In this document: positions 39,718 through 49,428 of the stretch, piece by piece
Layout: each line of letters opens with the position of its first letter
How positions within the stretch are numbered: position 1 is the first letter of the stretch
Assembly: GCF_001500065.1 (NCBI RefSeq)
Contig: NZ_LQIN01000012.1
Coordinates: 248,001-312,000, forward strand
DNA from: Mycobacterium sp. IS-3022
GTDB lineage: Bacteria > Actinomycetota > Actinomycetes > Mycobacteriales > Mycobacteriaceae
Direction: 5' to 3'
Length of the DNA stretch: 64,000 bases
Made by a program: the position numbers and the translations under genes
The notes under the pieces: model-generated
Told to the model about the DNA's origin: nothing
Seen by the model: only the letters and a program-made list of their open reading frames with translations
The model's database searches: none

Positions 39718-39791
39718 CGGGGTGTAGCGCAGCTTGGTAGCGCATCCGCTTTGGGAGCGGAAGGCCGCAGGTTCAAATCCTGTCACCCCGA
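39718..39791 (+). tRNA. tRNA-Pro (anticodon TGG)
   Basis: 74-nt plus-strand cloverleaf. Acceptor CGGGGTG/CACCCCG with A discriminator; anticodon stem TCCGC/GCGGA with loop TTTGGGA (anticodon TGG); T-arm GCAGG-TTCAAAT-CCTGT. It ends 41 bp before the trigger factor start. CCA not encoded. Confidence 0.96.
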
Positions 39792-39832
39792 CTGCGACAC
39801 CGAACCAGCGCCAGACCAACAAGGAGCAGATC

Positions 39833-41242
39833 GTGAAGAGCACCGTCGAGAAGTTGAGCCCGACCCGGGTTCGCATCAACGTGGAGGTGCCCTTCACCGA
39901 GCTCGAACCGGACTTCGACCGCGCGTTCGCACAGTTGGCCAAACAGGTCCGGCTGCCCGGCTTCCGTCCGGGCAAGGCGCCCCGCAAGCTGCTCGAGGCC
40001 CGCGTCGGCCGCGAGGCGATGCTCGATCAGGTCGTCAGCGACGCCCTGCCCGGCCGCTACAGCGAAGCGGTCACCACCTCCGAGGTGCAGCCGCTCGGCC
40101 AACCCGAGATCGAGATCACCAAGAAGGAGTACGGCGAGGACCTGACCTTCACCGCCGAGGTCGACATCCGCCCGGAGATCGAGATCCCCGACCTGTCCGA
40201 GCTGAAGGTCAGCGTCGACCCCATCGAGGTGACCGACGACGAGGTCGATGCCGAACTGCAGACGCTGCGCGCCCGCTTCGGCACGCTCAAGGGAGTGGAC
40301 CGTGCCGCCGAGACCGGCGACTTCGTCTCCATCGACCTGTCCGCCACGGTCGACGGCCAGGAGCTACCCGACGCCACCACCGAGGGCCTGTCCCATGAGG
40401 TCGGCTCGGGCCAGTTGGTGGAGGGCCTCGACGAAGCGATCATCGGGCTCAAGGAGGGCGAGACCCGCGTTTTCACCACCAAGCTGGCGGCGGGTGAGCA
40501 CGCCGGCGAGGACGCGCAGGTGACCGTCACCGTCAAGTCGGTCAAGGAGCGTGAGCTGCCCGAGCCCGACGACGAGTTCGCGCAACTGGCAAGCGAATTC
40601 GACACCGTGGAGGAGCTGAAGAACTCGCTCACCGAGCAGGTGCGTGGGGCCAAGCGTGCCCAGCAGGCCGAGCAGATCCGCGACAAAGCCCTCGAGACAT
40701 TGCTCGATCAGGTCGACGTGCCGCTGCCGGAGAAGGTGGTGCAGGCGCAGATCGACGACACGCTGCACAACGCGATCCACAGCCTCGATCACGACGAGGC
40801 CCGCTTCGCCGAGCTTCTGGAGTCTCAGGGCAGCAGCCGCGAGGAGTTCGACGCCGACACCCGCAGCAACGCGGAGAAGGCCGTCAAGACCCAGCTGCTG
40901 GTCGACGCGATCGCCGACAAGCTCGACGTCCAGGTCACCCAGAACGACATCACCGAGCGCCTGATGTTGATGTCGCAGCAGTACGGCCTGCAGCCCCAGC
41001 AGCTGGTGCAGGCACTGCAGCAGAACAACCAGATGACGGCGTTGTTCGCCGACGTGCGCCGTGGGCTGACGCTCGCCGCCATCGTCGAGGCCGCGACCGT
41101 CACCGACTCCGACGGCACCGTGATCGACACCTCGGAGTTCTTCGGGCGCGCGCAGACCGAGGACGAGGCCGAACAGGCTTCGGGGACCGCCGAAGAGACG
41201 ACCGAAGCCGCAGCCGACGAGGAATCGGCCGACGCGAAGTGA
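39833..41242 (+). CDS. tig: trigger factor
   Basis: 469 residues from GTG 39833 with AAGGAG upstream; a frame running back through tRNA-Pro is not coding. Ribosome-binding loop G-F-R-P-G-K in [14 protein letters not shown]. The FKBP-type PPIase domain has [13 protein letters not shown], and long helical arms follow. The last 35 residues are a Glu/Ala/Thr-rich disordered tail. It chaperones nascent chains, and linkage to clpP1P2-clpX is widely conserved. Confidence 0.96.
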   Translation: MKSTVEKLSPTRVRINVEVPFTELEPDFDRAFAQLAKQVRLPGFRPGKAPRKLLEARVGREAMLDQVVSDALPGRYSEAVTTSEVQPLGQPEIEITKKEYGEDLTFTAEVDIRPEIEIPDLSELKVSVDPIEVTDDEVDAELQTLRARFGTLKGVDRAAETGDFVSIDLSATVDGQELPDATTEGLSHEVGSGQLVEGLDEAIIGLKEGETRVFTTKLAAGEHAGEDAQVTVTVKSVKERELPEPDDEFAQLASEFDTVEELKNSLTEQVRGAKRAQQAEQIRDKALETLLDQVDVPLPEKVVQAQIDDTLHNAIHSLDHDEARFAELLESQGSSREEFDADTRSNAEKAVKTQLLVDAIADKLDVQVTQNDITERLMLMSQQYGLQPQQLVQALQQNNQMTALFADVRRGLTLAAIVEAATVTDSDGTVIDTSEFFGRAQTEDEAEQASGTAEETTEAAADEESADAK

Positions 41243-41253
41243 CGCTGTGAGCG
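41243..41253. promoter_or_regulatory. candidate ClgR-type operator upstream of clpP1
   Basis: CGCT-GTG-AGCG, an inverted repeat matching the core CGCYNANRGCG of actinobacterial ClgR sites when read on the minus strand (CGCT-CAC-AGCG). It lies right after the tig stop and 87 bp before clpP1. ClgR control of clpP1P2 is known in corynebacteria and mycobacteria; the site here is unverified. Confidence 0.4.
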
Positions 41254-41340
41254 AACGCAGCCCGTCTCGGGAGTGCGTGCGCTCGCGGGTTGGTTAGTGT
41301 CGGTGAGTATCAAGCTCTTGAAGAAAGCAGGTATCCAGTC

Positions 41341-41952
41341 GTGACCCACATGCGTGGCGCCTCGCAAGGCCTAAACCTTGTCGACTCGGTCTATGAGCGG
41401 TTGCTGGCGGAGCGGATCATCTTCCTGGGCTCACAGGTCGATGACGACATCGCGAACAAGCTGTGCGCGCAGATTCTGCTGCTGTCCGCCGAGGACCCCA
41501 CCAAGGACATTCACCTCTACATCAACTCGCCCGGCGGCTCCATCAGCGCCGGCATGGCCGTGTACGACACTATGGTGTTGGCGCCGTGCGATGTCGCCAC
41601 CTATGCGATGGGCATGGCCGCCTCGATGGGTGAGTTCCTGCTCGCCGCCGGCACGAAGGGTAAGCGGTACGCGTTGCCGCACGCGCGGATCCTGATGCAC
41701 CAGCCGCTGGGCGGCATCACCGGCGGCGCGGCGGACATCGCGATCCAGGCCGAGCAGTTCGCTGTGATCAAAAAGGAGATGTTCCGGTTGAACGCCGAGT
41801 TCACCGGGCAACCCATCGAGCGGATCGAGGCGGACTCCGACCGCGACCGCTGGTTCACCGCGCAGGAAGCCCTCGAGTACGGCTTCGTCGACCACATCAT
41901 CACCAGCGCGAGCATCAACGGCTCGGGACCAGGAGCAGGACTAGACAAATGA
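41341..41952 (+). CDS. clpP1: ATP-dependent Clp protease subunit 1
   Basis: 203 residues from GTG 41341 ([13 protein letters not shown]), aligning with the M. tuberculosis N-terminus; an upstream extension is not conserved. Catalytic triad: Ser in GMAASMGEF, His in ILMHQPLGG, Asp in [19 protein letters not shown] is the oxyanion region. Forms a mixed tetradecamer with ClpP2, which is essential in mycobacteria. The stop overlaps clpP2 by 4 bp, ensuring balanced expression. Confidence 0.97.
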   Translation: MTHMRGASQGLNLVDSVYERLLAERIIFLGSQVDDDIANKLCAQILLLSAEDPTKDIHLYINSPGGSISAGMAVYDTMVLAPCDVATYAMGMAASMGEFLLAAGTKGKRYALPHARILMHQPLGGITGGAADIAIQAEQFAVIKKEMFRLNAEFTGQPIERIEADSDRDRWFTAQEALEYGFVDHIITSASINGSGPGAGLDK

Positions 41953-42596
41953 CCGACCACACTGATCCGCGTCTGGCGCCGCAGGCGCGCTACATCCTGC
42001 CGTCGTTCATCGAGCACTCGAGCTTCGGCGTCAAGGAGTCCAATCCGTACAACAAGCTGTTCGAGGAACGCATCATCTTCCTCGGCGTGCAGGTCGACGA
42101 CGCGTCGGCGAACGACATCATGGCGCAGCTGCTGGTGTTGGAGTCGTTGGATCCGGACCGTGACATCACGATGTACATCAACTCGCCCGGCGGCTCGTTC
42201 ACCTCGCTGATGGCGATCTACGACACCATGCAGTACGTGCGGGCCGACATTCAAACCGTGTGTCTGGGCCAGGCCGCCTCGGCGGCCGCGGTGCTGCTCG
42301 CGGCCGGCACCCCGGGTAAGCGCATGGCGCTGCCGAACGCCCGCGTCCTGATCCATCAGCCCGCGCTGGCCGGTGTCATCCAGGGCCAGTTCTCCGACCT
42401 GGAGATCCAGGCGGCCGAGATCGAGCGGATGCGCACGCTGATGGAGGTGACGCTGGCCAACCACACCGGCAAGTCCCCCGAGCAGATCCGCAAGGACACC
42501 GACCGCGACAAGATCCTCACCGCCGAAGAGGCCAAGGAATACGGCGTCATCGACACGGTTCTGGAGTACCGCAAGCTGTCGGCGCAGTCCGCCTGA
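41949..42596 (+). CDS. clpP2: ATP-dependent Clp protease subunit 2
   Basis: 215 residues. ATG within the clpP1 stop (ATGA). Triad: Ser in [11 protein letters not shown], His in [10 protein letters not shown], Asp in DTDRDKIL. ClpP2 carries the face that docks ClpX/ClpC1 in the ClpP1P2 complex. It is separated from clpX by 277 bp, so clpX probably has its own promoter. Confidence 0.97.
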   Translation: MTDHTDPRLAPQARYILPSFIEHSSFGVKESNPYNKLFEERIIFLGVQVDDASANDIMAQLLVLESLDPDRDITMYINSPGGSFTSLMAIYDTMQYVRADIQTVCLGQAASAAAVLLAAGTPGKRMALPNARVLIHQPALAGVIQGQFSDLEIQAAEIERMRTLMEVTLANHTGKSPEQIRKDTDRDKILTAEEAKEYGVIDTVLEYRKLSAQSA

Positions 42597-42873
42597 CCTT
42601 GGGCTGACCCTCACTTTCACCTTGGGCGTCGCGATCGGCGTCGAGGACAGTGCGCTCTCGGTCGAGTAACGTCGGCGACACGCCAAGGACACGGTCGCGG
42701 TTTGGAAGGCCCTACGGCGGATTCAAACGATATGTTCTGCGAACACAGTTAAATACCACCGACGCGATTCGGGTTTATCGGTCGCCCCCCAGGTAACCGA
42801 ACGGGTAGCGTCGAAGCAGACGTTCGACACGGACCGAGACGGATGACGAACAGGAAGTAGGGACCCCACCACC
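42597..42873. other. clpP2-clpX intergenic region
   Basis: 277 bp without a gene. The AT-richer segment around 42720-42780 (ttcaaacgatatg, cagttaaatacc) is the best place for the clpX promoter. A small palindrome TGTTC-TGC-GAACA lies at 42733-42745; it is not the mycobacterial LexA box and I cannot assign it. Confidence 0.5.
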
Positions 42874-44154
42874 ATGGCGCGCATTGGAGACGGCGGTGAC
42901 CTGCTGAAGTGCTCGTTCTGCGGAAAGAGTCAGAAGCAGGTCAAGAAACTCATCGCCGGCCCCGGCGTATACATCTGTGACGAGTGCATCGACCTCTGCA
43001 ACGAGATCATCGAAGAGGAACTGGCGGACGCCGACGACGTCAAGCTCGACGAGCTGCCCAAGCCGGCCGAGATCCGCGACTTCCTCGAGGGCTATGTCAT
43101 CGGACAGGACACTGCGAAGCGCACGCTGGCGGTCGCGGTCTACAACCACTACAAGCGAATCCAGGCGGGGGAGAAGACCCGCGATTCGCGGTCCGAACCG
43201 GTCGAGCTCACCAAGTCCAACATCTTGATGCTGGGCCCGACCGGCTGCGGCAAGACGTATCTCGCGCAAACGCTGGCCAAGATGCTCAACGTTCCGTTTG
43301 CCATCGCCGACGCCACCGCGCTGACCGAAGCCGGCTACGTCGGCGAGGACGTGGAGAACATTCTGCTCAAGCTGATCCAGGCCGCCGACTATGACGTCAA
43401 GCGCGCCGAGACGGGGATCATCTACATCGACGAGGTCGACAAGATCGCCCGCAAGAGCGAGAACCCGTCGATCACCCGCGACGTGTCCGGCGAGGGCGTC
43501 CAGCAGGCGCTGCTGAAGATCCTCGAAGGCACCCAGGCGTCGGTGCCGCCGCAGGGCGGTCGCAAGCATCCGCACCAGGAGTTCATCCAGATCGACACCA
43601 CCAACGTGTTGTTCATCGTCGCAGGCGCTTTCGCGGGTTTGGAGAAGATCGTCTCCGACCGCGTCGGCAAGCGCGGGCTGGGCTTCGGCGCCGAGGTGCA
43701 CTCCAAGGCCGAGATCGACACCCAGGACCATTTCGCCGAGGTCATGCCCGAAGACCTGATCAAGTTCGGGCTGATTCCGGAGTTCATCGGCCGGCTGCCG
43801 ATCGTCGCGTCGGTGACGAACCTCGACAAGGACTCGCTCGTGCAGATCCTGTCCACGCCGAAGAACGCGTTGGTGAAGCAGTACACCCGCCTGTTCGAGA
43901 TGGACGGCGTCGAGTTGGAGTTCACCGATGAGGCCCTGGAAGCGATCGCCGATCAGGCCATCCACCGCGGCACCGGTGCCCGCGGCCTGCGCGCCATCAT
44001 GGAAGAAGTCCTGCTGCCGGTGATGTACGACATCCCCAGCCGCGACGACGTCGCCAAGGTGGTCGTCACCAAAGAGACGGTCCAGGACAACGTGCTGCCG
44101 ACCATCGTGCCGCGCAAGCCGTCTCGACCGGAACGCCGCGACAAGAGCGCATAG
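42874..44154 (+). CDS. clpX: Clp protease ATPase ClpX
   Basis: 426 residues, same length as the M. tuberculosis protein. N-terminal C4 zinc domain: [10 protein letters not shown] and [13 protein letters not shown]+ core: Walker A GPTGCGKT, Walker [12 protein letters not shown], a pore loop in the GYVG motif ([10 protein letters not shown]), sensor RFIGRLP region, and the ClpP-docking IGF-like loop near KRGLGFGAE. Unfolds substrates and feeds ClpP1P2. It is the last gene of the block that keeps M. tuberculosis order. Confidence 0.97.
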   Translation: MARIGDGGDLLKCSFCGKSQKQVKKLIAGPGVYICDECIDLCNEIIEEELADADDVKLDELPKPAEIRDFLEGYVIGQDTAKRTLAVAVYNHYKRIQAGEKTRDSRSEPVELTKSNILMLGPTGCGKTYLAQTLAKMLNVPFAIADATALTEAGYVGEDVENILLKLIQAADYDVKRAETGIIYIDEVDKIARKSENPSITRDVSGEGVQQALLKILEGTQASVPPQGGRKHPHQEFIQIDTTNVLFIVAGAFAGLEKIVSDRVGKRGLGFGAEVHSKAEIDTQDHFAEVMPEDLIKFGLIPEFIGRLPIVASVTNLDKDSLVQILSTPKNALVKQYTRLFEMDGVELEFTDEALEAIADQAIHRGTGARGLRAIMEEVLLPVMYDIPSRDDVAKVVVTKETVQDNVLPTIVPRKPSRPERRDKSA

Positions 44155-44176
44155 CGCCGCGGTCGCCAAGCGGCGC
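44154..44176 (+). terminator. terminator-like hairpin after clpX
   Basis: GCGCCGC (44154-44160), 9-nt loop, GCGGCGC (44170-44176), then CTTT. Seven perfect GC-rich pairs starting on the last base of the clpX stop codon. The T-tract is short, as is common for mycobacterial terminators. Confidence 0.55.
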
Positions 44177-44549
44177 CTTTGGTTCGGCGTCGCCGTTTGC
44201 GTCAGCGCCAGGTGCCGCGTCTGGAGCCGAGGTGCTCTTGACGGGGAGCGCCGCGCGACTAGGCGAAGACTGGATTTGGCGACACTTGCCGCTTGGCCGC
44301 CGATTCGTCATTTTGTAAGAGGCCGACGGATCCGCGCACGCACCCTCGCGCTCGCTCTTGACTTCATCATGAACGCGGCGATTTCAGCACGTCGCTGACA
44401 GCGGCGCGCGACGGAAAATGCCGCGTGCGTGGCCACTTCAACTCCGCAGTTGACGTTGGCGAAAGCCTCGCTCGATAAATCAATCGATTGATTGACATTT
44501 GGGGAGTCGGCGGGCACGATGAGACGGCATCGGATGAGAGGAAGACAAG
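44155..44549. other. clpX-oxygenase intergenic region
   Basis: 395 bp without a gene I can support. It contains the clpX terminator-like hairpin at its left end and, at its right end, the 14-bp KstR2-like palindrome (44479-44492) overlapping a TTGACA hexamer (44492-44497). The middle is unremarkable. Confidence 0.6.
44479..44492. promoter_or_regulatory. KstR2-like operator site E and overlapping -35
   Basis: ATCAA-TCGA-TTGAT, a perfect palindrome that can be extended to 16 bp (44478-44493). It matches AnCAAGnnCTTGnT at all positions except the symmetric G/C pair. The last T begins TTGACA (44492-44497), a consensus sigma-A -35 box 53 bp before the start codon, so a bound repressor would block RNA polymerase. 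Confidence 0.6.
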
Positions 44550-45905
44550 ATGACCAGTAGCACTAGTGCTATCCCGGATTATCTAACCGGCATATGGGCC
44601 CCCGTCCCCGACGAAATCGAGGCTCGCGACCTGCCGGTGACCGGTGCCTTGCCGCCGCAGCTCTCCGGCCGGTACTTCCGCAACGGCTCCAACCCCCGGC
44701 CCGGCGAAGATCCCGGCAACTTGTTCATGGGCCACGGCATGGTTCATGGCGTGCGGCTGCGCGACGGGCGGGCGGAGTGGTACCGCAACCGCTGGGTGCG
44801 CACGCGCGCGCTCGAAGGCCATCCTTTCGTCCGGCGCGACGGAACTCTCGATTACACTGCGGTCCCGGCCAACACGCACGTGCTCAACCACGGTGGCAAG
44901 CTGCTTGCGCTGGCTGAGAACGGGTTTCCGTACGAGATCACCGACGAGTTGGACACGGTCGGCCCACACGATTATGGCGGCAAGCTCCAGATGGCCATGA
45001 CCGCCCACCCCAAGACCGACCCGGTGACCGGCGACCTGCATGCCTTCGGGTATGGGGCCGTGCCCCCGTTCGTGACCTATTACCGGGTCTCTGCGGAGGG
45101 GGAATTGGTGACGAGTATGCCGATCGAGGTGCCCGGACCCACGATGATGCACGACATCGCGATCACCGAACGGTACGTGATCTTCCTTGACCTGCCGATG
45201 GTTTTCCAGCCCGACCTCCATGTGCCGTATCGCTGGAGCGACGAGTACGGATCCCGCCTCGGCGTGATGCCGATGGACCGGCCGGGCGAGGTGCGCTGGT
45301 TCGAAATCGACCCCTGCTACATATTCCACGTCGGTAACGCCTACGAAGACGAGGCCGGGCGCATCGTGGTCGACAACGCCCACTATGCGCCAGCCGACAT
45401 GATGGCGCTGTGGGACAACTCAGGGGGTACTCCGCTATCCGCAGCCACTGGGGCTGCTTCGGGGACCGCCCGGATGCACCGCATCACGCTGGATCTCGCG
45501 ACCGGCGCCGTCCACGAGGAGCAACTCGATGATCGTGGCATCGAGTTCCCGACGGTTGACGATGTCAAGGTCGGCCGGCCCAGCCGGTACGTCTACACCG
45601 TCGCGAACTTCTATAAGGACGGCGCCATCATGCGGCACGACTTGCACGACGGCAAGACTGTAACCCATGAGCTCGGGGATGACGTCGTGGCGGGCGAGGC
45701 GGTGTTCGTGCCCGACGAATCTCCAGACCGGGCCGAGGACGACGGGTGGTTGATCTCGATAACCACCCGGCGCGACGGAAGCGCGTCACAAATGCTGGTG
45801 CTCGACGCGACCGACGTCGGAGGGGAGCCAGTCGCAACGGTCACTTTGCCCAGGGGTGTCCCAGCGGGCTTCCATGGTGTGTGGATCCCCGACGAGGAAT
45901 CGTGA
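44550..45905 (+). CDS. carotenoid/stilbene cleavage oxygenase
   Basis: 451 residues, carotenoid-cleavage-dioxygenase (RPE65) family. The four iron-binding His are all in place: AHPKTD (His153), MMHDIAIT (His201), FHVGNAY (His260) and GFHGVWIP (His442), plus the N-terminal LSGRYFRNGSNPRPG family motif. Such enzymes split a C=C bond of apocarotenoids or phenolic stilbenes into two carbonyl products using Fe(II) and O2. AGAGGAAG precedes the ATG. The substrate cannot be read from sequence. The shared operator upstream ties it to the fatty-acid-like catabolic genes that follow. Confidence 0.92.
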   Translation: MTSSTSAIPDYLTGIWAPVPDEIEARDLPVTGALPPQLSGRYFRNGSNPRPGEDPGNLFMGHGMVHGVRLRDGRAEWYRNRWVRTRALEGHPFVRRDGTLDYTAVPANTHVLNHGGKLLALAENGFPYEITDELDTVGPHDYGGKLQMAMTAHPKTDPVTGDLHAFGYGAVPPFVTYYRVSAEGELVTSMPIEVPGPTMMHDIAITERYVIFLDLPMVFQPDLHVPYRWSDEYGSRLGVMPMDRPGEVRWFEIDPCYIFHVGNAYEDEAGRIVVDNAHYAPADMMALWDNSGGTPLSAATGAASGTARMHRITLDLATGAVHEEQLDDRGIEFPTVDDVKVGRPSRYVYTVANFYKDGAIMRHDLHDGKTVTHELGDDVVAGEAVFVPDESPDRAEDDGWLISITTRRDGSASQMLVLDATDVGGEPVATVTLPRGVPAGFHGVWIPDEES

Positions 45906-46218
45906 CGTGAGTGTGCATCGATCGCGGTAGCAAGCTTCGAGTTCGGAGAGAACTTCGCAACGAACTGGGCCACCTACCGGGTGGCTGATGATTGTGCGGG
46001 AGTCTTATCGATGGTTGGTCTATGCGTTGCCGGCGGGGCTGCGCTGACTGACCTGGTCGCGAAAGCTGTTGACGACCTACTCGAGACAGGCAAGCGCGCG
46101 CGGCGGTGGCTTGACGACACAGGTGGATTGGGCACGACCACACCGATACTCAAGCCACCGCCATCCGCACCTTGTCGTGCTTCTTGAATCATCTGCGCAA
46201 CAAAGGAAGGGTACTACC
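45906..46218. other. intergenic region after the oxygenase gene
   Basis: 313 bp without a convincing gene. A 6-bp hairpin GCCACC-TACCG-GGTGGC (45969-45985) lies 64 bp after the oxygenase stop and may end its transcript, but there is no T-tract. A GTG frame at 45981-46187 (68 codons) has no ribosome-binding site or recognisable motif. Confidence 0.5.
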
Positions 46219-46521
46219 GTGAATGTGGATGAAGGCGCTCACCTTAAGGCCACCGACGCTGAAGTATTGCGGGAGTCTGGAGTCCACAAGCTGGTCATAA
46301 CAGACAGCGATGGCCGCTGCTTGGCGTATCTGCTCGCTTGGGCCAGCTTTGGCTACGATCAGCAGACCGACACTTATGTGTGCGTCGCCGACCGTGTCGA
46401 CGGCGAGCTCATAACGCTGTTCACCGACGGAAATGTCACGGCAGTTCCTGGGACGAATCGTTACACCGTCACAGCGCAAGCTCACGCTCACGGCACATCA
46501 AATGGGTTCCGTCCCAATTAA
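46219..46521 (+). CDS. hypothetical protein, 100 aa
   Basis: 100 residues from GTG with AAAGGAAGG upstream. Not recognised. Soluble, mixed alpha/beta composition, with KLVITDSDGRCLAYLLAWAS and TYVCVADRVDGELITLFTDG, two Cys, and a short His/Asn-rich tail. No membrane segment. It is isolated between the oxygenase and the convergent fadD, about 240 bp from the latter. Codon use is less GC-biased than the neighbours, which may mean recent acquisition. Confidence 0.55.
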   Translation: MNVDEGAHLKATDAEVLRESGVHKLVITDSDGRCLAYLLAWASFGYDQQTDTYVCVADRVDGELITLFTDGNVTAVPGTNRYTVTAQAHAHGTSNGFRPN

Positions 46522-46762
46522 TCTCCCAAAATCGCAGCCCGCGCATTCGTTGCGACGATCGACGGCCACGGAGAGTAACTGGGCCACTGTCGACAGTTCT
46601 TCTCTGCGTAAGGTCCAGGCCCATTGTTGCGCCGAATACCAGCTTTGGGCACGCTGTAAACGCCAGCTTACCCGATCATGTTGAGCGGCAATAGGTTCAG
46701 TATTGTTCTGACCGCACACTGTATGCAATTGTGTGCGCGCCCACCCTGCGACATCTTCGGTA

Positions 46763-48343
46763 TCAGGAGGTGGCGGGCCTATCTCGTGGGAGAGCGCGCT
46801 TGAGGATTTTCCCGGTGTTCGTCAGGGGCAGTGAGTCGACGAACTCGATAGTCCGCGGGTATTTGTACGCCGCGAGCCGTTCCCGGGCCCATCCTCGCAG
46901 TTCATCCTCCGTCAGCGCGCCGCTGCGGACGACGAATGCTTTGATTTCCTCACCGTGGTCATCGTCGGGGATCCCGATCACGGCGGCCAGCGCCACCGCG
47001 GGATGATCGGCCAGAACTTCTTCGACCTCTCGCGGATAGACGTTGTAGCCACCGCGCAGGATTAGGTCTTTCTTCCGGTCGATCAGATAGTACAAGCCGT
47101 CCTCGTCACGACGTGCGAGGTCTCCGGTGCGGAACCAGCCGTCCACCAGGGCCTCCGCCGTCTCTGCCCGGCGTCCGCGGTAGCCGTTGAAGACAACTGG
47201 GCCGCGGGCAGCGACCTCGCCGACCACGTCCGGTTTCTCGATGGCCGATCCGTCAACATCGATCAGGCGTACCTCGAGACAAGGCAGCGGCAGGCCCACC
47301 GAACCTGGCCGCAGACCGGCACCGGCGGGCATGCAACACACCACCCCGCACGTCTCCGAGATGCCGTACCCCTCCAGTACCTCGATTCCGAACTGTTCGT
47401 GAAGCCGGCGTTGGACGGCTGCAGGCAGAGAAGCGCCGCCGGACAGCGCTTTCCGCAATTTAGTGCTCACCGCCGTGCTCCCGGTCGAAGGCCCCGCCTG
47501 CAGGGCTTCGAGGATGCGCACGTACATGGTGGGCACCCCGTGGAAGACCGTTACGCCATGGCGTGAAAGCAAGTCCAACACGACCTGCTCGTCGAACCGC
47601 GGTGTCAGGACGATCGTTCCGCCAAATGTGAAGGCCGTGTTGAGAATACCGGTCTGGGCGAAGACGTGGGAGAGCGGAAGAGCGCACAGGAAAACGTCCG
47701 GTTCATTGGGGTCTGCGCCGATCGTCTCGCGGCCAACGAGAGCGCTGAGGCGCATGCCCTCGTGCGTCAGCTCGGCCCCTTTCGGCTGTCCGCTCGTGCC
47801 GGAGGTGTAGAGGACCAATGCGACGTCGCGGTCTTCCACGTCGACCGTGTTGAAATGCGAGGGCTGCCGCTCCAGTTCCGTCGCGAGGTCTAGGACGTCG
47901 TCCGCTTGGGTATCGCGTGGACCGTCGGCTGCGATGCGGATGAAGTGCGCGCAGGTGCCAGCCTCTCGAAAGCCGCCGAGGGAGGCATCGCCGATCGGCA
48001 ACTCCGGTGCCCCTTCGAAGGCCACATACGCCTTGGCGCCGGAGTCCTGCAGCTGGTAAGCGATCTCCCTTTTGGTGAGCAGGACGTTGAGCGGAACAAC
48101 GGTGAGCCCGGCTTTCAGCGCGCCGAAGTAGACGGTGGGAAACTGATGCATGTTGGGGCAGGAGAGCGCGAGGGTGTCACCCTTTCCCAGGCCGAGTGTC
48201 ACCAAGAGGTTGGCCATCCGGTTCGCGGCGGCATTGACCTCCGCGTAGCTCAGCCGGAGGTCCCCGTCGATCAACGCGACCCGGTCGGGGAACTTCTCCG
48301 CAGTCGATTCCAGGACGGTCGCCAGGGACCGCGACATTGTCAC
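46763..48343 (-). CDS. acyl-CoA synthetase (FadD family)
   Basis: 526 residues from GTG 48343, chosen because AAAGGAG (48350-48356) lies 6 bp upstream; an ATG 60 bp earlier overlaps the preceding stop and is the alternative. ANL-superfamily motifs: A3 LYTSGTSGQPKGAELTHEG, A5 GYGISETCG, A7 GWFRTGDLARRDEDG, A8 YLIDRKKDLILRGGYNVYPRE, and A10 NTGKILKRAL with the catalytic Lys. Activates a carboxylic acid to the CoA thioester. Last gene of the minus-strand operon that starts at 50630. Confidence 0.93.
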   Translation of the reverse strand: MTMSRSLATVLESTAEKFPDRVALIDGDLRLSYAEVNAAANRMANLLVTLGLGKGDTLALSCPNMHQFPTVYFGALKAGLTVVPLNVLLTKREIAYQLQDSGAKAYVAFEGAPELPIGDASLGGFREAGTCAHFIRIAADGPRDTQADDVLDLATELERQPSHFNTVDVEDRDVALVLYTSGTSGQPKGAELTHEGMRLSALVGRETIGADPNEPDVFLCALPLSHVFAQTGILNTAFTFGGTIVLTPRFDEQVVLDLLSRHGVTVFHGVPTMYVRILEALQAGPSTGSTAVSTKLRKALSGGASLPAAVQRRLHEQFGIEVLEGYGISETCGVVCCMPAGAGLRPGSVGLPLPCLEVRLIDVDGSAIEKPDVVGEVAARGPVVFNGYRGRRAETAEALVDGWFRTGDLARRDEDGLYYLIDRKKDLILRGGYNVYPREVEEVLADHPAVALAAVIGIPDDDHGEEIKAFVVRSGALTEDELRGWARERLAAYKYPRTIEFVDSLPLTNTGKILKRALPRDRPATS

Positions 48344-48399
48344 GGCTCTCTCCTTTGCATGCGCGCCGATTGGGGTTCCGCCCAACGTTGATTCGGGTG

Positions 48400-49428
48400 T
48401 CATCGGGTACTGCCCTTCGCATCGGCGAAGGTCGACAGGATTGCGCGTATGCGGTCGGAATCCCGATCAGACCAGGAGAAATAGGAGGAGACCCTGTCCA
48501 GCCTGCCGGAGTACCGCTCGTGGCACAGGTGCGGCATGTCCTCGGGGGCCCCGACCAGAGCGACTTCGTTCAGCAGAGTGTCGTCGATCCGGTCGCCCAT
48601 CTCCGCCCACCTGCCCTCGCGCGACAGCGCCTGCAGTTCCGGTTGCAGTTCGCCGTATCCGACGCTCTCCAGCACTGCCCGGTAGGCCGGGGTCGACGCG
48701 TAGAAGGCGATATGTTCGCGGGCCTTGCGGCAGTTTTCGGCGAGTTCCTCCTCGGTGTCGCCCATCGCCATCAAAAGCGGCGCATACAGCTGGATGTCCG
48801 CGCGGGTTCGGCCAGACGCCGCCAACCCGCGGTCAAGGGCGGGCAGGGTCACCTGGTCCAGGTAGGCCGGCGTGATCATGCTGTGCAGCACGAGGCCGTC
48901 GCATAATTCGCCGCCGAGTTGGGTCATTTTAGCGCCGACCGCAGCGATCATCGTCGGGATCTTGTGCTCATGGTGATGCGGGGTGAAGACCGGCGACATG
49001 AGTGTGTGCTGATAGTGCGGGCCCCGGTAATCGAGCCGGGCGCCCTCCCGCCAGGCGGTGAAGATCGCGTCGATCGCTTGCAGGTAGTCGCGCATTCGCG
49101 CAACGGGTGAACTCCACGGCATCGAGAACCGGCGTTCGATGTGTGCCTGGATTTGGCTGCCGAGGCCGAGTACGAACCGCCCACCCGACATCGCGGCGAG
49201 GTCCCAGGCCAGGTAGGCGACGGACATGGGATTGCGCGCGAACGCTACCGCGACGGCCGTACCCACGGTCGCCGCCTTCGTGGAGAGCAGTGCAGCCTGG
49301 GATTGCAGGAAGGCGTCGGTGACGCTTTCGCTCGCCCAGACGCCGTCGAAGCCAAGCGATTCGGCATCAGCGGCGATCGGCCCGCAGTTCGCCGCCGATG
49401 CACCGATCATTCCAATATCGATCTTCAT
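48400..49428 (-). CDS. LLM-class, probably F420-dependent oxidoreductase
   Basis: 342 residues from the ATG overlapping the upstream acyl-CoA dehydrogenase stop (ATGA). Luciferase-like TIM barrel: MKIDIGMIGASAANCGPIA, LGFDGVWASESVTDAF, MSGGRFVLGLGSQIQAHIER, and the long insertion with MIAAVGAKMTQLGGELCDGL. The pattern resembles the MSMEG_2256-type F420 family. In related clusters such enzymes oxidise or hydroxylate the CoA-linked or free substrate; the reaction here is unknown. Confidence 0.85.
   Translation of the reverse strand: MKIDIGMIGASAANCGPIAADAESLGFDGVWASESVTDAFLQSQAALLSTKAATVGTAVAVAFARNPMSVAYLAWDLAAMSGGRFVLGLGSQIQAHIERRFSMPWSSPVARMRDYLQAIDAIFTAWREGARLDYRGPHYQHTLMSPVFTPHHHEHKIPTMIAAVGAKMTQLGGELCDGLVLHSMITPAYLDQVTLPALDRGLAASGRTRADIQLYAPLLMAMGDTEEELAENCRKAREHIAFYASTPAYRAVLESVGYGELQPELQALSREGRWAEMGDRIDDTLLNEVALVGAPEDMPHLCHERYSGRLDRVSSYFSWSDRDSDRIRAILSTFADAKGSTR

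Noticed and set aside
39526-39791. tRNA-Gly/tRNA-Pro pair considered as an integration site
   Set aside because: Both tRNAs are intact, and no integrase or duplicated tRNA 3' end is present nearby.
42733-42745. Palindrome TGTTC-TGC-GAACA upstream of clpX considered as a LexA box
   Set aside because: The mycobacterial SOS box is TCGAAC-N4-GTTCGA, with the half-sites in the opposite order and spacing.
45981-46187. 68-codon GTG frame
   Set aside because: No ribosome-binding site, no similarity recognised; left as noncoding.
46714-46736. Inverted repeat GCACAC ... GTGTGC between convergent genes considered as a bidirectional terminator
   Set aside because: Only six pairs with an 11-nt loop and no T-tract on either side.
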